Shown in pieces: positions 13,322 to 21,602 of a DNA stretch of 64,000 nucleotides. Made by a program: the position numbers and the translations under genes. Each line of letters opens with the position of its first letter. Position 1 is the stretch's first letter. This DNA is from an uncultured Christensenella sp. (GTDB lineage: Bacteria > Bacillota_A > Clostridia > Christensenellales > Borkfalkiaceae), in assembly GCA_910579295.1 (NCBI GenBank), contig CAJTTC010000007.1, positions 1 through 64,000 on the forward strand, given 5' to 3'. The notes beneath the pieces were generated by a model. The model saw only the letters and a program-made list of their open reading frames with translations, was not told the DNA's origin and ran no database searches.

Positions 13322-14071
13322 ATGAAAACAAAAGCAAGAATTACTAAGATGGTGTGGTTGATTATGCTTACTGTGCTTTTTGGCGCAATCTTAGTATTTG
13401 GACAAGGCAGTATGGCTTATAGTGAAAAGGAAGAAAGTGTTCTGCTGTCGGAACAAGTAGGGGAATATCAAAACAATGCATTTTTTGCTGATAGCGTTCA
13501 GTCGAGGGAGACTGCGTGTGGTGCGCCAGTATATCTCACAGATAAATATTATACATTAAAAACCATTGATCCAGTTAATAGGGCATATCCAGCTGATGAA
13601 AATGAGCCAGCAATTAATACTGAAATGTACACTTTAAACGCAACTGACTCTACAGGAACAGAGGTTAGACTTAAGCCGATTGAAGAGAATAATAGATGGA
13701 ATAATTCAAATGCAGATACATATGCAAAGGTTAAGATTAAATATACTTATCCTTTGGAGAATCGTAAGCGGTTATCATATTCTAAAGATATGTTATCATT
13801 ATATGATATTAGGGGTGATTTGAATGTCCCTGGAGTAAAAACTTGGGTGGAATATGGCAAAATTTTATGGCGTTCTACAACAACGGGTTTTTTTGATGGT
13901 GTGACTTGGAATTATATGGATTTGCAAGAAGCTGAGTTGTCATTTGTTGCGCCGTGCCATGTTCAGATTGCTTTGATCTATGAAATTAAGGAAAATGGAT
14001 ATACTATTTTTCAAGCGAATAAGTATTATCAATGCGTTGCGTGGTATAATTTAGCCGTAGTGACCCGTTAA
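13322..14071 (+). CDS. Secreted protein inserted in the transporter operon, unknown
   Basis: 249 residues. A signal peptide is clear: Lys/Arg start, hydrophobic core MVWLIMLTVLFGAILVFG (about 10-27), and a likely cleavage near GSMAYS. The mature part has no known domain, is rich in Tyr, Asn and Thr, and has three cysteines. Base composition is strongly AT-rich and codon use differs from both flanking permease genes. It has its own promoter, AAAAGGAG site, and lies between two perfect 34-base repeats. A link to the transporter (substrate, sensor or immunity) is possible but only positional. Confidence 0.75.
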   Translation: MKTKARITKMVWLIMLTVLFGAILVFGQGSMAYSEKEESVLLSEQVGEYQNNAFFADSVQSRETACGAPVYLTDKYYTLKTIDPVNRAYPADENEPAINTEMYTLNATDSTGTEVRLKPIEENNRWNNSNADTYAKVKIKYTYPLENRKRLSYSKDMLSLYDIRGDLNVPGVKTWVEYGKILWRSTTTGFFDGVTWNYMDLQEAELSFVAPCHVQIALIYEIKENGYTIFQANKYYQCVAWYNLAVVTR

Positions 14072-14092
14072 ATTAGTTGGGCTTTTAAATAC

Positions 14093-14126
14093 GGCAGAAT
14101 ATTTAAAAGGAAAGATTTTTAATGAA
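14093..14126 (+). repeat. 34-base direct repeat, right copy
   Basis: Identical to 13191-13224. It contains the AAAAGGAAAG ribosome-binding site and the ATG (14122) of the second permease, so removing one 902-base repeat unit would restore a TAATG overlap between the two permease genes. Confidence 0.92.
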
Positions 14127-15243
14127 GGTTGTAAGGGTAATAAGGAGCGAGCTTCGCAGACTGTTTTCAAACAAAACGGCGTTGTTGTGCATTGGGCTCG
14201 TATTTGCGGCTATAATTATACTTATAACGGCTTTTTTGCTGACTAACAACTCGAGTTCGGGTTATGAACTGGATTTCGAGAGGGAGATGGAAAGATATGA
14301 AATGTGGTATAAAGAATATCAGGCTTGGTATTTATATTATATCGGTGAAGGTCCAATGCCTGATATGTTCAGTTCCCTCTTATCTGGCGGCGGTTTGAAA
14401 GTTGCCAAAGAGCAAATGGAGTATTACAAATTTTTCCTCGATACGCGCACGACGGCAGGCGACTACTTCGATTTGACATATTCAAGTTATTTTCGTGCGG
14501 ATTTTGGTCCGTCGCTGTCGTCGGAATATAACGGCGGTTTACATATGTTTACTCTTATGCATATGTCCTTTATACCGCTTTTGTTGCTTGCGTTTATTAC
14601 GGCTATTTTAAATTGCGTAAGTCCCTATTATAACGGAGTAATGAAAAATTACTATGCTTCGCCCGTAGGCAGGCGCGCCGTTATGAGCGGCAAGCTTATC
14701 GTAACCGCGCTTTTAATTGTCGCCGTGTGGCTGGTCGTAGTTATATGGGGCTTAATTCTCGGCGCGTTTGGTAAGCCCGCGGCGGCGCTCTACTACTCGG
14801 GAAGTCACTATTATTCCGTACCGCAGTCGGCGGCGTTTATTATTTTAATGCTCGGCACGCTTGTCGGAATGCTTACAGTTGCAAGTTTAACGGTATTTAT
14901 GAGCCAATGGCTTAACAATTCGCTTCTTACCGCGGCGTCAACCGCTGGCTGTATAGCTTTTTTCGTTTTGATTTACGAAATAATAGCGGCGGCGTGTAAT
15001 ATGACTCTTGTGCGGAAAAATATTTTGCTCTCTTATATGCCCGTGTTCGGTTTGCATTGCAACGAATTGTCGGTATACGATTTTCAAAGGTGGATAATTT
15101 ACGGCATTAATGTAGCTATATCCGCCGTTTTGATAACGGTATCGATAGTAAGACAAAATGCGGAGGGCAAATATATTAAATTAAGCGCGAATAAAGACGG
15201 GGAAAACGGAAAAATTAGTTTAAAACGGCGCAAAAATGCTTGA
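14122..15243 (+). CDS. ABC-2-type permease, second copy
   Basis: 373 residues: N-terminal transmembrane segment (about 20-42), an acidic Tyr/Trp-rich extracytoplasmic loop, then five hydrophobic segments (about 148-345) and a basic C-terminal tail. Paralogue of the permease at 12222. The ATG lies inside the right copy of the 34-base repeat. The end of the gene runs directly into the promoter for rplJ-rplL (TTGACA begins at 15240, inside the last codons), so the transporter operon fits tightly between ribosomal genes. Confidence 0.85.
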   Translation: MKVVRVIRSELRRLFSNKTALLCIGLVFAAIIILITAFLLTNNSSSGYELDFEREMERYEMWYKEYQAWYLYYIGEGPMPDMFSSLLSGGGLKVAKEQMEYYKFFLDTRTTAGDYFDLTYSSYFRADFGPSLSSEYNGGLHMFTLMHMSFIPLLLLAFITAILNCVSPYYNGVMKNYYASPVGRRAVMSGKLIVTALLIVAVWLVVVIWGLILGAFGKPAAALYYSGSHYYSVPQSAAFIILMLGTLVGMLTVASLTVFMSQWLNNSLLTAASTAGCIAFFVLIYEIIAAACNMTLVRKNILLSYMPVFGLHCNELSVYDFQRWIIYGINVAISAVLITVSIVRQNAEGKYIKLSANKDGENGKISLKRRKNA

Positions 15244-15268
15244 CAGTGTGCGCGTTTACGGATATAAT
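15240..15268 (+). promoter_or_regulatory. Promoter of rplJ-rplL
   Basis: TTGACA (15240-15245), 17-base spacer, TATAAT (15263-15268): full consensus, as expected for ribosomal genes. Confidence 0.9.
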
Positions 15269-15287
15269 TGCATAGTAAATTGAATTT

Positions 15288-15365
15288 ACCGCAGACAGCA
15301 AGTGCGTTTAACGCTTAATTTCTTGCCGAGGTAGAAAGCACTTTAATCATTTCATAGATTATTTT
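15288..15365 (+). ncRNA. L10 leader RNA
   Basis: The segment with ACCGCAGACAGCAAGTGCG, CTTAATTTCTTGCCGAGGTAG and AAAGCAC is the hallmark of the ribosomal protein L10 leader found upstream of rplJ-rplL in Firmicutes. The L10(L12)4 complex binds it and favours the terminator that follows. Confidence 0.85.
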
Positions 15366-15400
15366 GCCTTATACCTGCGCGGTGTAAGGCTTTTATTTTT
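15366..15400 (+). terminator. Attenuator of rplJ-rplL
   Basis: GCCTTATACC (15366-15375), loop TGCGC, GGTGTAAGGC (15381-15390) then TTTTATTTTT. It is located between the L10 leader and the gene. Confidence 0.85.
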
Positions 15401-15420
15401 AATACGGGAGGTAAAAGGAT

Positions 15421-15963
15421 TTGTCAGAGGAAAAGAAAATTTCGGCTAATCAGCAAGCGAAAATTGTCGTAGCGGAAGAAATCGCCGAAAAAATCAAGGC
15501 AAGCAAGTCGGTAGTGTTCGTTGATTACAACAAGCTCACCGTTGCCGAGGTTTCGGAACTCCGCAGAAAGTGCAAGCAGGCAGGCTGTGAATACAAGGTC
15601 TATAAAAACACCTTGCTCAGAAAGGCTTTGAACGAGCTTGGCTTTACGCAGTTCGACGGCGATTTGAACGGACCTACTGCGGTTGCGTTCGCTCAGGACG
15701 AAACTGCCGCGGCTAAGATTATGGTTCAGGCGGCAAAGGACTATCAGGACAAAATCGTTTTAAAGAGCGCTTTTGTCGACAATGCTTACGTGGACAAGGA
15801 AGGCGTTAAGGCTCTCGCTTCGATGCCCTCAAAGGAAGAGCTCATTGCAAAGATGCTCGGCTCTATGCAAGCGCCCATTGCAAATTTTGCAGGCGTGCTC
15901 AACAATCTTCTTTCGGGTATCGTTCGCGTGCTCGATCAGGTTGCGAAGAGCAAGGAGGCTTAA
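15421..15963 (+). CDS. rplJ: 50S ribosomal protein L10
   Basis: 180 residues: the N-terminal rRNA-binding domain (EEIAEKIKASKSVVFVDYNKLTVAEVSELRRKCKQAG) and the C-terminal helix that carries L7/L12 dimers. The start is a TTG at 15421 with GGGAGG upstream; no closer ATG is available. Stalk base protein that also represses its own operon through the leader. Followed by rplL. Confidence 0.96.
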   Translation: MSEEKKISANQQAKIVVAEEIAEKIKASKSVVFVDYNKLTVAEVSELRRKCKQAGCEYKVYKNTLLRKALNELGFTQFDGDLNGPTAVAFAQDETAAAKIMVQAAKDYQDKIVLKSAFVDNAYVDKEGVKALASMPSKEELIAKMLGSMQAPIANFAGVLNNLLSGIVRVLDQVAKSKEA

Positions 15964-16079
15964 CAAGCCGCAAAAAGGTCTGTGCCTGACCTGAAACAGG
16001 CGCGAAAAAGGGTGTGCGCACCGCCCGAAAGCGAGCGCAAATAAAAACATTAAATTAAAAAATTCGGAGGAAATAAAAA

Positions 16080-16460
16080 ATGGCAGACGTTAAGAAGTTT
16101 ATCGAAGAAATTAAGACTATGACGGTTTTGGAGCTCAACGAGCTCGTTAAGGCACTTGAAGAGGAGTTCGGCGTATCCGCAGCAGCTCCCGTAGCAGTAG
16201 CGGCGGCTCCCGTAGCAGGCGGCGCAGCTCCCGCAGCGGCAGCTGAAGAGAAGACCGAGTTTAACATCGTTCTTAAAGACGCAGGCGCTAAGAAGATCGA
16301 CGTTATCAAGGTTGTTCGCGCATTCACGGGTCTCGGACTTGTTGAGGCTAAGCAGGCTGTTGAAAAGGGCGGCGTGCTCAAAGAGAACGTTGCTAAGGAA
16401 GAGGCTGACAAGATTGCCGCTGACCTTAAGGCTGCAGGCGCAACCGTTGTTTTGGAGTAA
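16080..16460 (+). CDS. rplL: 50S ribosomal protein L7/L12
   Basis: 126 residues: N-terminal dimerisation domain (VLELNELVKALEEEFGVSA), an Ala/Pro-rich hinge (about 35-55) and the C-terminal factor-binding domain (FNIVLKDAGAKKIDVIKVVRAFTGLGL). ATG at 16080 with a GGAGG site. In most genomes rpoB follows; here a terminator and a lipoprotein gene follow instead. Confidence 0.98.
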   Translation: MADVKKFIEEIKTMTVLELNELVKALEEEFGVSAAAPVAVAAAPVAGGAAPAAAAEEKTEFNIVLKDAGAKKIDVIKVVRAFTGLGLVEAKQAVEKGGVLKENVAKEEADKIAADLKAAGATVVLE

Positions 16461-16485
16461 TTTCTTTAAACGATTGAAACGGAGT

Positions 16486-16521
16486 CAGGCGTGGCGTAAG
16501 CCGCGCCTGTTCTTGTATTTT
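16486..16521 (+). terminator. Terminator after rplL
   Basis: CAGGCGTGGC (16486-16495), loop GTAA, GCCGCGCCTG (16500-16509), then TTCTTGTATTTT. Confidence 0.8.
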
Positions 16522-16651
16522 GCGGTCGGACGGTTGACGGGCGTGCGTAGAACATAGTGCGAGCTTCGGCGGATTTTCGGTTATTTTTGCGTAAATTTCC
16601 CGAACGCGTGAACAGACAGGGATAAATAAACGCATAGGAGGGCAAAAACGC

Positions 16652-16680
16652 TTGACTATGCCCCGAATAATAAGTAAAAT
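16652..16680 (+). promoter_or_regulatory. Promoter of the cyclophilin-like lipoprotein
   Basis: TTGACT (16652-16657), 17-base spacer, TAAAAT (16675-16680). Confidence 0.7.
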
Positions 16681-16725
16681 AAATAGAGTATAAGTGAAAA
16701 CTCTACTTTATTAAGGTAAAAAGAT

Positions 16726-17643
16726 ATGTCATTCAAAAAATTCGGTCGGTTTTTATGTGCGGTTGCGATTTCGGGCGCGGCTCTTACAATGCCCTTTTTG
16801 ACGGGCTGCAACACCGACCACCCCGAGGCTAAAATTACTATTGAGTACGATAGCGTTACGTACGTGCTCGAATACAAGATGTACCGCAATATGTACCCCC
16901 AAACGGTGCAACACTTTATAGAGCTTGCGGACAACGACTTCTATACCGATACAATCATTCATAATTATCAGAGCTCGTATTGGTACGGCGGCGGCTACGA
17001 CTACGTGGAAAACGATACGCTTTCTTACGAGGACGCATACGAAGAGGGCGAGGCTGGGCTTCTCGATTATCTTATGGGTAAAGAGGGCAGCGGTAACGGC
17101 GGCGCGTCCAAGGAAGAGGAGTACTTCAATCTCGCAAATCCCGAGTTAGGCAAAATCACGCCGTCCGTCTATAAGGATTTCATCGACGGCAAGTACGTTC
17201 AGCCGCTCACGACCCTAATAGGCGAGTTCTCCAACAATCAGCACAAGATTGATAACGGCGCGTTAAGGGGTTCTTTCGGCGCATTGAGAATGTATTATTC
17301 CTCTAAAACCGACCATAAGGAGCACGTTTATCTCGACAAAAAAGGCTCTGCGGCGGGCGTTATGGGTGAATACAGATACAACAGCGCGACAAGTCTGTTC
17401 TCCATTCAGACGAGCACTTCGACGTCAAGCGATTCAAGCTATTGCATCTTTGCCACGTTGAAGAATACGGACAAGCTTACGGAACTGCGTTCGGCTATGA
17501 AGAACAACGTAAATACAAGGAGCGTATCGCGTATTTATATTGATAACTACGACGAGTTTGTCGACAAAAACGTAAACGAAACAAGCTATACGCTTACAAA
17601 GAAGCCGCTCATAGTAAGGTCGGTTGAGATTACAAAGTATTAA
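16726..17643 (+). CDS. Cyclophilin-like lipoprotein, probably degenerate active site
   Basis: 305 residues. Signal peptide with a lipobox ending LTGC at about residue 28, so anchored on the outer face of the membrane. Cyclophilin landmarks are visible: YPQTVQHFIELADNDFYTDTIIH (family: TV-x-NF-x-x-L...FYDGTIFHR), LIGEFSNNQHKIDNGALRGSFGALRM and YNSATSLFSIQTS. The catalytic Arg of FHR is Asn here (IHN), and the S-x-Q-F-F-I Gln is missing. About 60 acidic, Gly-rich residues are inserted in the middle. It may fold secreted proteins like PrsA-type lipoproteins, or only bind peptides. Confidence 0.72.
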   Translation: MSFKKFGRFLCAVAISGAALTMPFLTGCNTDHPEAKITIEYDSVTYVLEYKMYRNMYPQTVQHFIELADNDFYTDTIIHNYQSSYWYGGGYDYVENDTLSYEDAYEEGEAGLLDYLMGKEGSGNGGASKEEEYFNLANPELGKITPSVYKDFIDGKYVQPLTTLIGEFSNNQHKIDNGALRGSFGALRMYYSSKTDHKEHVYLDKKGSAAGVMGEYRYNSATSLFSIQTSTSTSSDSSYCIFATLKNTDKLTELRSAMKNNVNTRSVSRIYIDNYDEFVDKNVNETSYTLTKKPLIVRSVEITKY

Positions 17644-17722
17644 TCCGTAAATAATTAATTAAAGGATTTGGGATTTACCTAATTCCCATAGGGAATTTAT
17701 TAAAACGCAAATAAAAAGATTC

Positions 17723-17750
17723 AGGCATAGCGTTGGACTATGCCTTTTCT
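17723..17750 (+). terminator. Terminator after the lipoprotein gene
   Basis: AGGCATAG (17723-17730), CTATGCCT (17738-17745), then TTTTCT. A shorter palindrome AATTCCC/GGGAATT lies at 17681-17697. Confidence 0.7.
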
Positions 17751-17778
17751 GTATTTATATCTCGCAAAATTCAATCGG

Positions 17779-17807
17779 TTGTGTTCTTTCATTTCTTGTG
17801 CTATAAT
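17779..17807 (+). promoter_or_regulatory. Island promoter with conserved leader, copy 1
   Basis: TTGTGT (17779-17784), 17 bases, TATAAT (17802-17807). The 36 bases from 17800 match 22741-22776 with three differences and include ATAAACAGTAATTTA (17817-17831). Confidence 0.65.
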
Positions 17808-17870
17808 GACTGTACGATAAACAGTAATTTAGAAGACTAAATGATTTGGGATTAAGGAGAAAGTATTGTT

Positions 17871-18629
17871 ATGGGACTAGATATATATGCAGGGACATTA
17901 ATTCGTTATTATGCGCGTAATTGGAAAACAGTATCACAACAATTTGCCGAGGCTAATGGAATAGATTTCCAAACAATAAGACCGCAACAAAATAGTGAAA
18001 ATGAACTTTCTTTACAAGAAATTCAAGAGTTAGTAACTCAATGGCAAAATGCTATAGTAAAAGGTCTTAATTTACATCCTGTACCATTATGGAATGAGGA
18101 TTATGAGGTTACGCCATATTATACAGATAAGCCGGACTGGGATGCCTTAAATGCTTTATTACTTTACATTGCTTCAAAATACAGTAATAAAGAAGTACCT
18201 TCTACAATTATTAAGAATTTTGATATTTACAAACACCCTATTGTATCAGAATTTCTTGAAACGAAAGATTTTCAATTATCTTTATTTGATGGCAATGGTT
18301 GGTGGCTTCCTATTAAAAGGAATATAATGTTTAATTATGTTTTACCAAATTCAGAGGAAAGTATTTTGGCAACAAGTAGTTTACTTCTTGAAGAATTGAA
18401 AGTATATAATTCTTTTGAGTGGAATGCCGATAGAAATACTATCATTTCGTGGAGCAAAACAGAAGGTTATCCTGCTGATATGGTATATAGCAAGGAAAAC
18501 GGAATAGAAGAAGCACATAAACATATGGCATATAATACAGAGTCTCTGGCAAAATTTGCTTTTTCTATTTTATGGCAAGCAGCTGAATTTTCTCTTGAAC
18601 ACGGTGTTGTTATTGTTTACGATTTTTAA
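17871..18629 (+). CDS. Accessory-island protein starting MGLDIYAGTL, unknown
   Basis: 252 residues, AT-rich gene with AAGGAG before the ATG. No signal peptide or membrane segment. The N-terminal MGLDIYAGTLIRYYARNWKT stretch is one I associate with a family of cytoplasmic hypothetical proteins, but the function is unknown. It contains several Trp/Tyr-rich segments and an acidic C-terminus. It has its own promoter with a leader shared with another gene of the island at 22791. Tentative idea: immunity or phage-defence accessory protein; no motif proves it. Confidence 0.65.
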   Translation: MGLDIYAGTLIRYYARNWKTVSQQFAEANGIDFQTIRPQQNSENELSLQEIQELVTQWQNAIVKGLNLHPVPLWNEDYEVTPYYTDKPDWDALNALLLYIASKYSNKEVPSTIIKNFDIYKHPIVSEFLETKDFQLSLFDGNGWWLPIKRNIMFNYVLPNSEESILATSSLLLEELKVYNSFEWNADRNTIISWSKTEGYPADMVYSKENGIEEAHKHMAYNTESLAKFAFSILWQAAEFSLEHGVVIVYDF

Positions 18630-18779
18630 TATTAAGACAAGCACACGCGCCCCTGTCAGTTGGTAGTTTTACCTATGTAATTTATTTATTTTGAATTATA
18701 GTTGAAAAGCATTATATTGATATAGATGATAATACGAAGAAATTGATGTTTGGTATAAATTATAAAAACAGAACGATAA

Positions 18780-18793
18780 ATTTCAATTTAGCG
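18780..18793 (+). repeat. Island junction motif, copy 1 of 4
   Basis: ATTTCAATTTAGCG, here just upstream of the AAAAGGAG site of the next gene. The other copies are at 22647-22660, 22959-22972 (one change) and 23915-23928. All are in gaps between genes of the island. The rest of the 18630-18813 gap shows no gene. Confidence 0.7.
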
Positions 18794-18813
18794 TCGCTAA
18801 AAGGAGAACGACA

Positions 18814-19308
18814 ATGAAAGATAAAGAAATGACTTTTGAAGAAAAATTGAACGTAATGGAGAAATTCGGTCTGCAAAAAGAATGGGCGAAGTGGGAATTG
18901 AAACAGGAAAACGAATATTTTGCCGTTCTTCCCTCTTTCCGCTTTTTGAAGCCGATTAGCGACCACCTTGAATTTCATAGGGGCGGCTTTGCTGATATGA
19001 TAAAAAAATATCAAGAGCAGGGCGAGCTTGACGAAAAATTTCCCGAAGTATCCGCGCTGATAAAAGAAGGGGCTTCGATAGAAAGCATAGAAAAGTTTGC
19101 GTTTGAAAGAGTGCAAGAAGCCGTCGAGTGCATTTTGTACCAACTCGGCGACCAGGAGTGCGCAGAATGCGCAGACGTGTTTGACGAGATAGATTGTTCA
19201 AAAATAAAAAAGATGCGCCTTATGGAAATCAATGACGACGGAACGCCGACGGGGCGGCGCGCCGTTGAGCTTCACGGAAAAATTCCGTTTTCCGATATGG
19301 AAGATTGA
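18814..19308 (+). CDS. Accessory-island protein, unknown
   Basis: 164 residues, acidic and helical, no membrane segment. ATG at 18814 with AAAAGGAGA upstream, following an island junction motif. It contains CAECADVFDEIDCSK (three cysteines) in the C-terminal third. No family recognised. It precedes the 495-residue gene by 57 bases and may be co-transcribed with it. Confidence 0.55.
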   Translation: MKDKEMTFEEKLNVMEKFGLQKEWAKWELKQENEYFAVLPSFRFLKPISDHLEFHRGGFADMIKKYQEQGELDEKFPEVSALIKEGASIESIEKFAFERVQEAVECILYQLGDQECAECADVFDEIDCSKIKKMRLMEINDDGTPTGRRAVELHGKIPFSDMED

Positions 19309-19365
19309 CCGTGTTATAAATTTTATGCGCTATATGCAGTAAGAAAAAATTCGAGAAATAATATT

Positions 19366-20853
19366 ATGGATTGTATCGAAGTATTCAGACAAGCTGAAAA
19401 AGAAATTGCGGAAAGCGGAAAACTCAGTCTGACTGCACGGCGAAAAATTTGGCAGACTATGGGCGAAATTGAACCGCGCGACCGCGACTCGTTAAAGCCG
19501 CGGTCGCTGACGGAACCGCTAAAAAAGCGCGCATATCTTGCGCTTGTCTGCGCAAAAAAAGTAATGCCTATGTGGTGTTCTGTCGACCCCGATGACAAAA
19601 GTCCGCAAAATTTAATTAAAAAGAGCATTGCTTACTTAGACGGTAAAATAACGATTAAAGAATTGCAGGTAGAACGGAAACAATCTACTATCGACGATTT
19701 CATGAACGCCGTCGATGAATACGGGGAATCCGCCTCGGCCGCTGTCGCCGCTTGGGATGCAATGGTCGTAACTTTGGAAGACGAGTCATATTTAGAGCCG
19801 TGGGACAGCGACTTGACCGATGAAGATATAGACGCATACGAAAGAGATGCGGCAAAAGAAGCGTGTGTCGCATGGAGCAACGCTTATACCGACAACGACA
19901 ACGGAAAATACGTTATACGAGAAATGCGCTTTTGGGCATGGTATTTGGAAGAAGCCGCAAAAATTGCGGGCTTGGAAAATTACCGTTTCCCGCCCAGATA
20001 TATAAAAGCGTTTAAGGAAAAACAAAATCCACCGAAGCCCGTACCAGAAGAAGTAACGCTTGAAAGCTTCTGCGAATTTTTGGGTGTCGGCGAATACGTC
20101 TACAATATAAAAGGCGAAAGCGAAATTTCATATTACAACAAAAAAACCGACAATTACGACAAAACCGAATATTTTGATATCTACCAAATTACGGCAAGAC
20201 TGCCGCAAGAATACGGTATTTGCCCTGTTTGTAAAAAACCGATTGATAATATCAAATGTTTTTTTGCAGACAGAGGTCTTGACTGGGACGAGTTTGCTGT
20301 CCCGAAAAAATATCCGCAAATTGACATAACGCGTTTATGTCTACAATTTAGATGCCCCGACCACCCCAAAGAGTGGATTTATAATATCCCGAACGGTTAC
20401 AGAAATTATAAAGACGGGGTAAAGCGGTATATAAAGGGAGAAGGCAGGTTGGAGAAACTGCTGGAAGAATTAGAGCGAAGAACTGTAACAAAATACTGTA
20501 AAGTTTGGGCGGACGAAATTATCATAAACGGCAAAAATTGCAGTACGGTTGAAGAAATAGAAAACAAAAAAGAAGAACTCGGTCTTGTCGACACGGGTTG
20601 GATTGATAAAGCAAACGGTATTTACAGGCTTGATTTAAGGCAGTTTTTATCAAATTTTTTTGTTTTTCGCTTTCCTTTTTCGAAGTTTGTGCAATACACT
20701 AAAAATATGAATGATGATACCGGCGGCTACAGAGCTGTACTTAAAGAAGATGAAGGCATAGTGGAATTTGAGGTGAGAGATTTCCGATTTAAATGTTTTA
20801 TGGAAAACGGACAGCCGATTTATATGCAAATTGAACAGCGGAAAAAGTTATGA
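19366..20853 (+). CDS. Accessory-island 495-residue protein with Cys motifs, unknown
   Basis: 495 residues, cytoplasmic. The N-terminal half is helical; the middle carries CPVCKKPIDNIKCFF and, 40 residues later, LCLQFRCPDH, a possible zinc-binding arrangement (CxxC...C, CxxxxC). The C-terminal 100 residues are strand-rich. The ribosome-binding site is weak (GAGAAATAAT). Its stop overlaps the start of the next, frameshifted small gene (ATGA). No known family is recognised. Confidence 0.6.
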   Translation: MDCIEVFRQAEKEIAESGKLSLTARRKIWQTMGEIEPRDRDSLKPRSLTEPLKKRAYLALVCAKKVMPMWCSVDPDDKSPQNLIKKSIAYLDGKITIKELQVERKQSTIDDFMNAVDEYGESASAAVAAWDAMVVTLEDESYLEPWDSDLTDEDIDAYERDAAKEACVAWSNAYTDNDNGKYVIREMRFWAWYLEEAAKIAGLENYRFPPRYIKAFKEKQNPPKPVPEEVTLESFCEFLGVGEYVYNIKGESEISYYNKKTDNYDKTEYFDIYQITARLPQEYGICPVCKKPIDNIKCFFADRGLDWDEFAVPKKYPQIDITRLCLQFRCPDHPKEWIYNIPNGYRNYKDGVKRYIKGEGRLEKLLEELERRTVTKYCKVWADEIIINGKNCSTVEEIENKKEELGLVDTGWIDKANGIYRLDLRQFLSNFFVFRFPFSKFVQYTKNMNDDTGGYRAVLKEDEGIVEFEVRDFRFKCFMENGQPIYMQIEQRKKL

Positions 20854-21058
20854 ACAAAACGCAGTTGGAAAATTTGATTGAAAGAATGAATACCCCGCCT
20901 GAACCCGAAGCCACGGCATTAAATCAAAGGCGGATTTGGATAAACAAACAGATGAAGATGGCGCGGCTTTGTACGAAGATTTGAAAGTCGGCATATTGGA
21001 AGAGTATGTTATTACTTATAATAAGTTGGTTTCTTCGCTGAATAAATTGGTCAAATAA
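20850..21058 (+). pseudogene. Small gene split by a frameshift
   Basis: The ATG at 20850 overlaps the previous stop. Its frame runs 44 codons and ends at about 20984. From about 20925 another frame gives a plausible continuation (KADLDKQTDEDGAALYEDLKVGILEEYV...) up to the TAA at 21056-21058, just before the next gene. Joining the two gives an acidic helical protein of roughly 68 residues. Either a true frameshift mutation or a sequencing error. Confidence 0.5.
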
Positions 21059-21068
21059 GGAGCGTAAA

Positions 21069-21407
21069 ATGGAAATATGTGAAATAACTCTTGACGCCAA
21101 ACAATATGACCTGTTGAAGAGTATGCTCGATTGCGGCAGAAGGGCGGACTTAATAAGAAAAATACCAATCAACGGAAAAGAGTTGTTTTATGATATGATT
21201 CACGAAATATATTCGCCCGTTATAGACGGTTGGAGTACCCGTGAAATCGTGTTGAAAGAGTCTGTTGATGCGCTAAACTTGTTACGATTTATGACTAAAC
21301 AGATATTCCCAAACGATGAAAACTATATTGTACGACAAATAGGAAGGAAATGGGCGAATTTTCGTTTTGAAAAAGATTGCGCGCTTATAATATGTAAAAA
21401 CAAGTAA
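21069..21407 (+). CDS. Accessory-island protein, full-length copy of a duplicated gene
   Basis: 112 residues (MEICEITLDAKQYDLLKSML...), cytoplasmic, mixed charge. Its last 70 residues recur almost unchanged at 23702-23914. ATG at 21069 with AAGGAG upstream. Followed by a terminator. No family recognised; duplication suggests local recombination or selection for variants. Confidence 0.6.
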   Translation: MEICEITLDAKQYDLLKSMLDCGRRADLIRKIPINGKELFYDMIHEIYSPVIDGWSTREIVLKESVDALNLLRFMTKQIFPNDENYIVRQIGRKWANFRFEKDCALIICKNK

Positions 21408-21462
21408 AAGAGCTTGCTTATTTTAAAAATTCGTTTTAGGCTATTTTTAGTATTTAAAAATA

Positions 21463-21496
21463 AAGTCGAACTACTTTTCAGTAATTCGGCTTTTTT
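21463..21496 (+). terminator. Terminator in the island
   Basis: AAGTCGAA (21463-21470) pairs with TTCGGCTT (from 21485) around a short loop, followed by T6. Confidence 0.7.
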
Positions 21497-21602
21497 AATG
21501 TAAAAAATAGCACACAATGAAAATATTTTATTGTGGGAAAATCATTTGACATAAAATTTTTATTCTGTTATGTTCCACCTATATCATATTAGGAGTAGTA
21601 AA

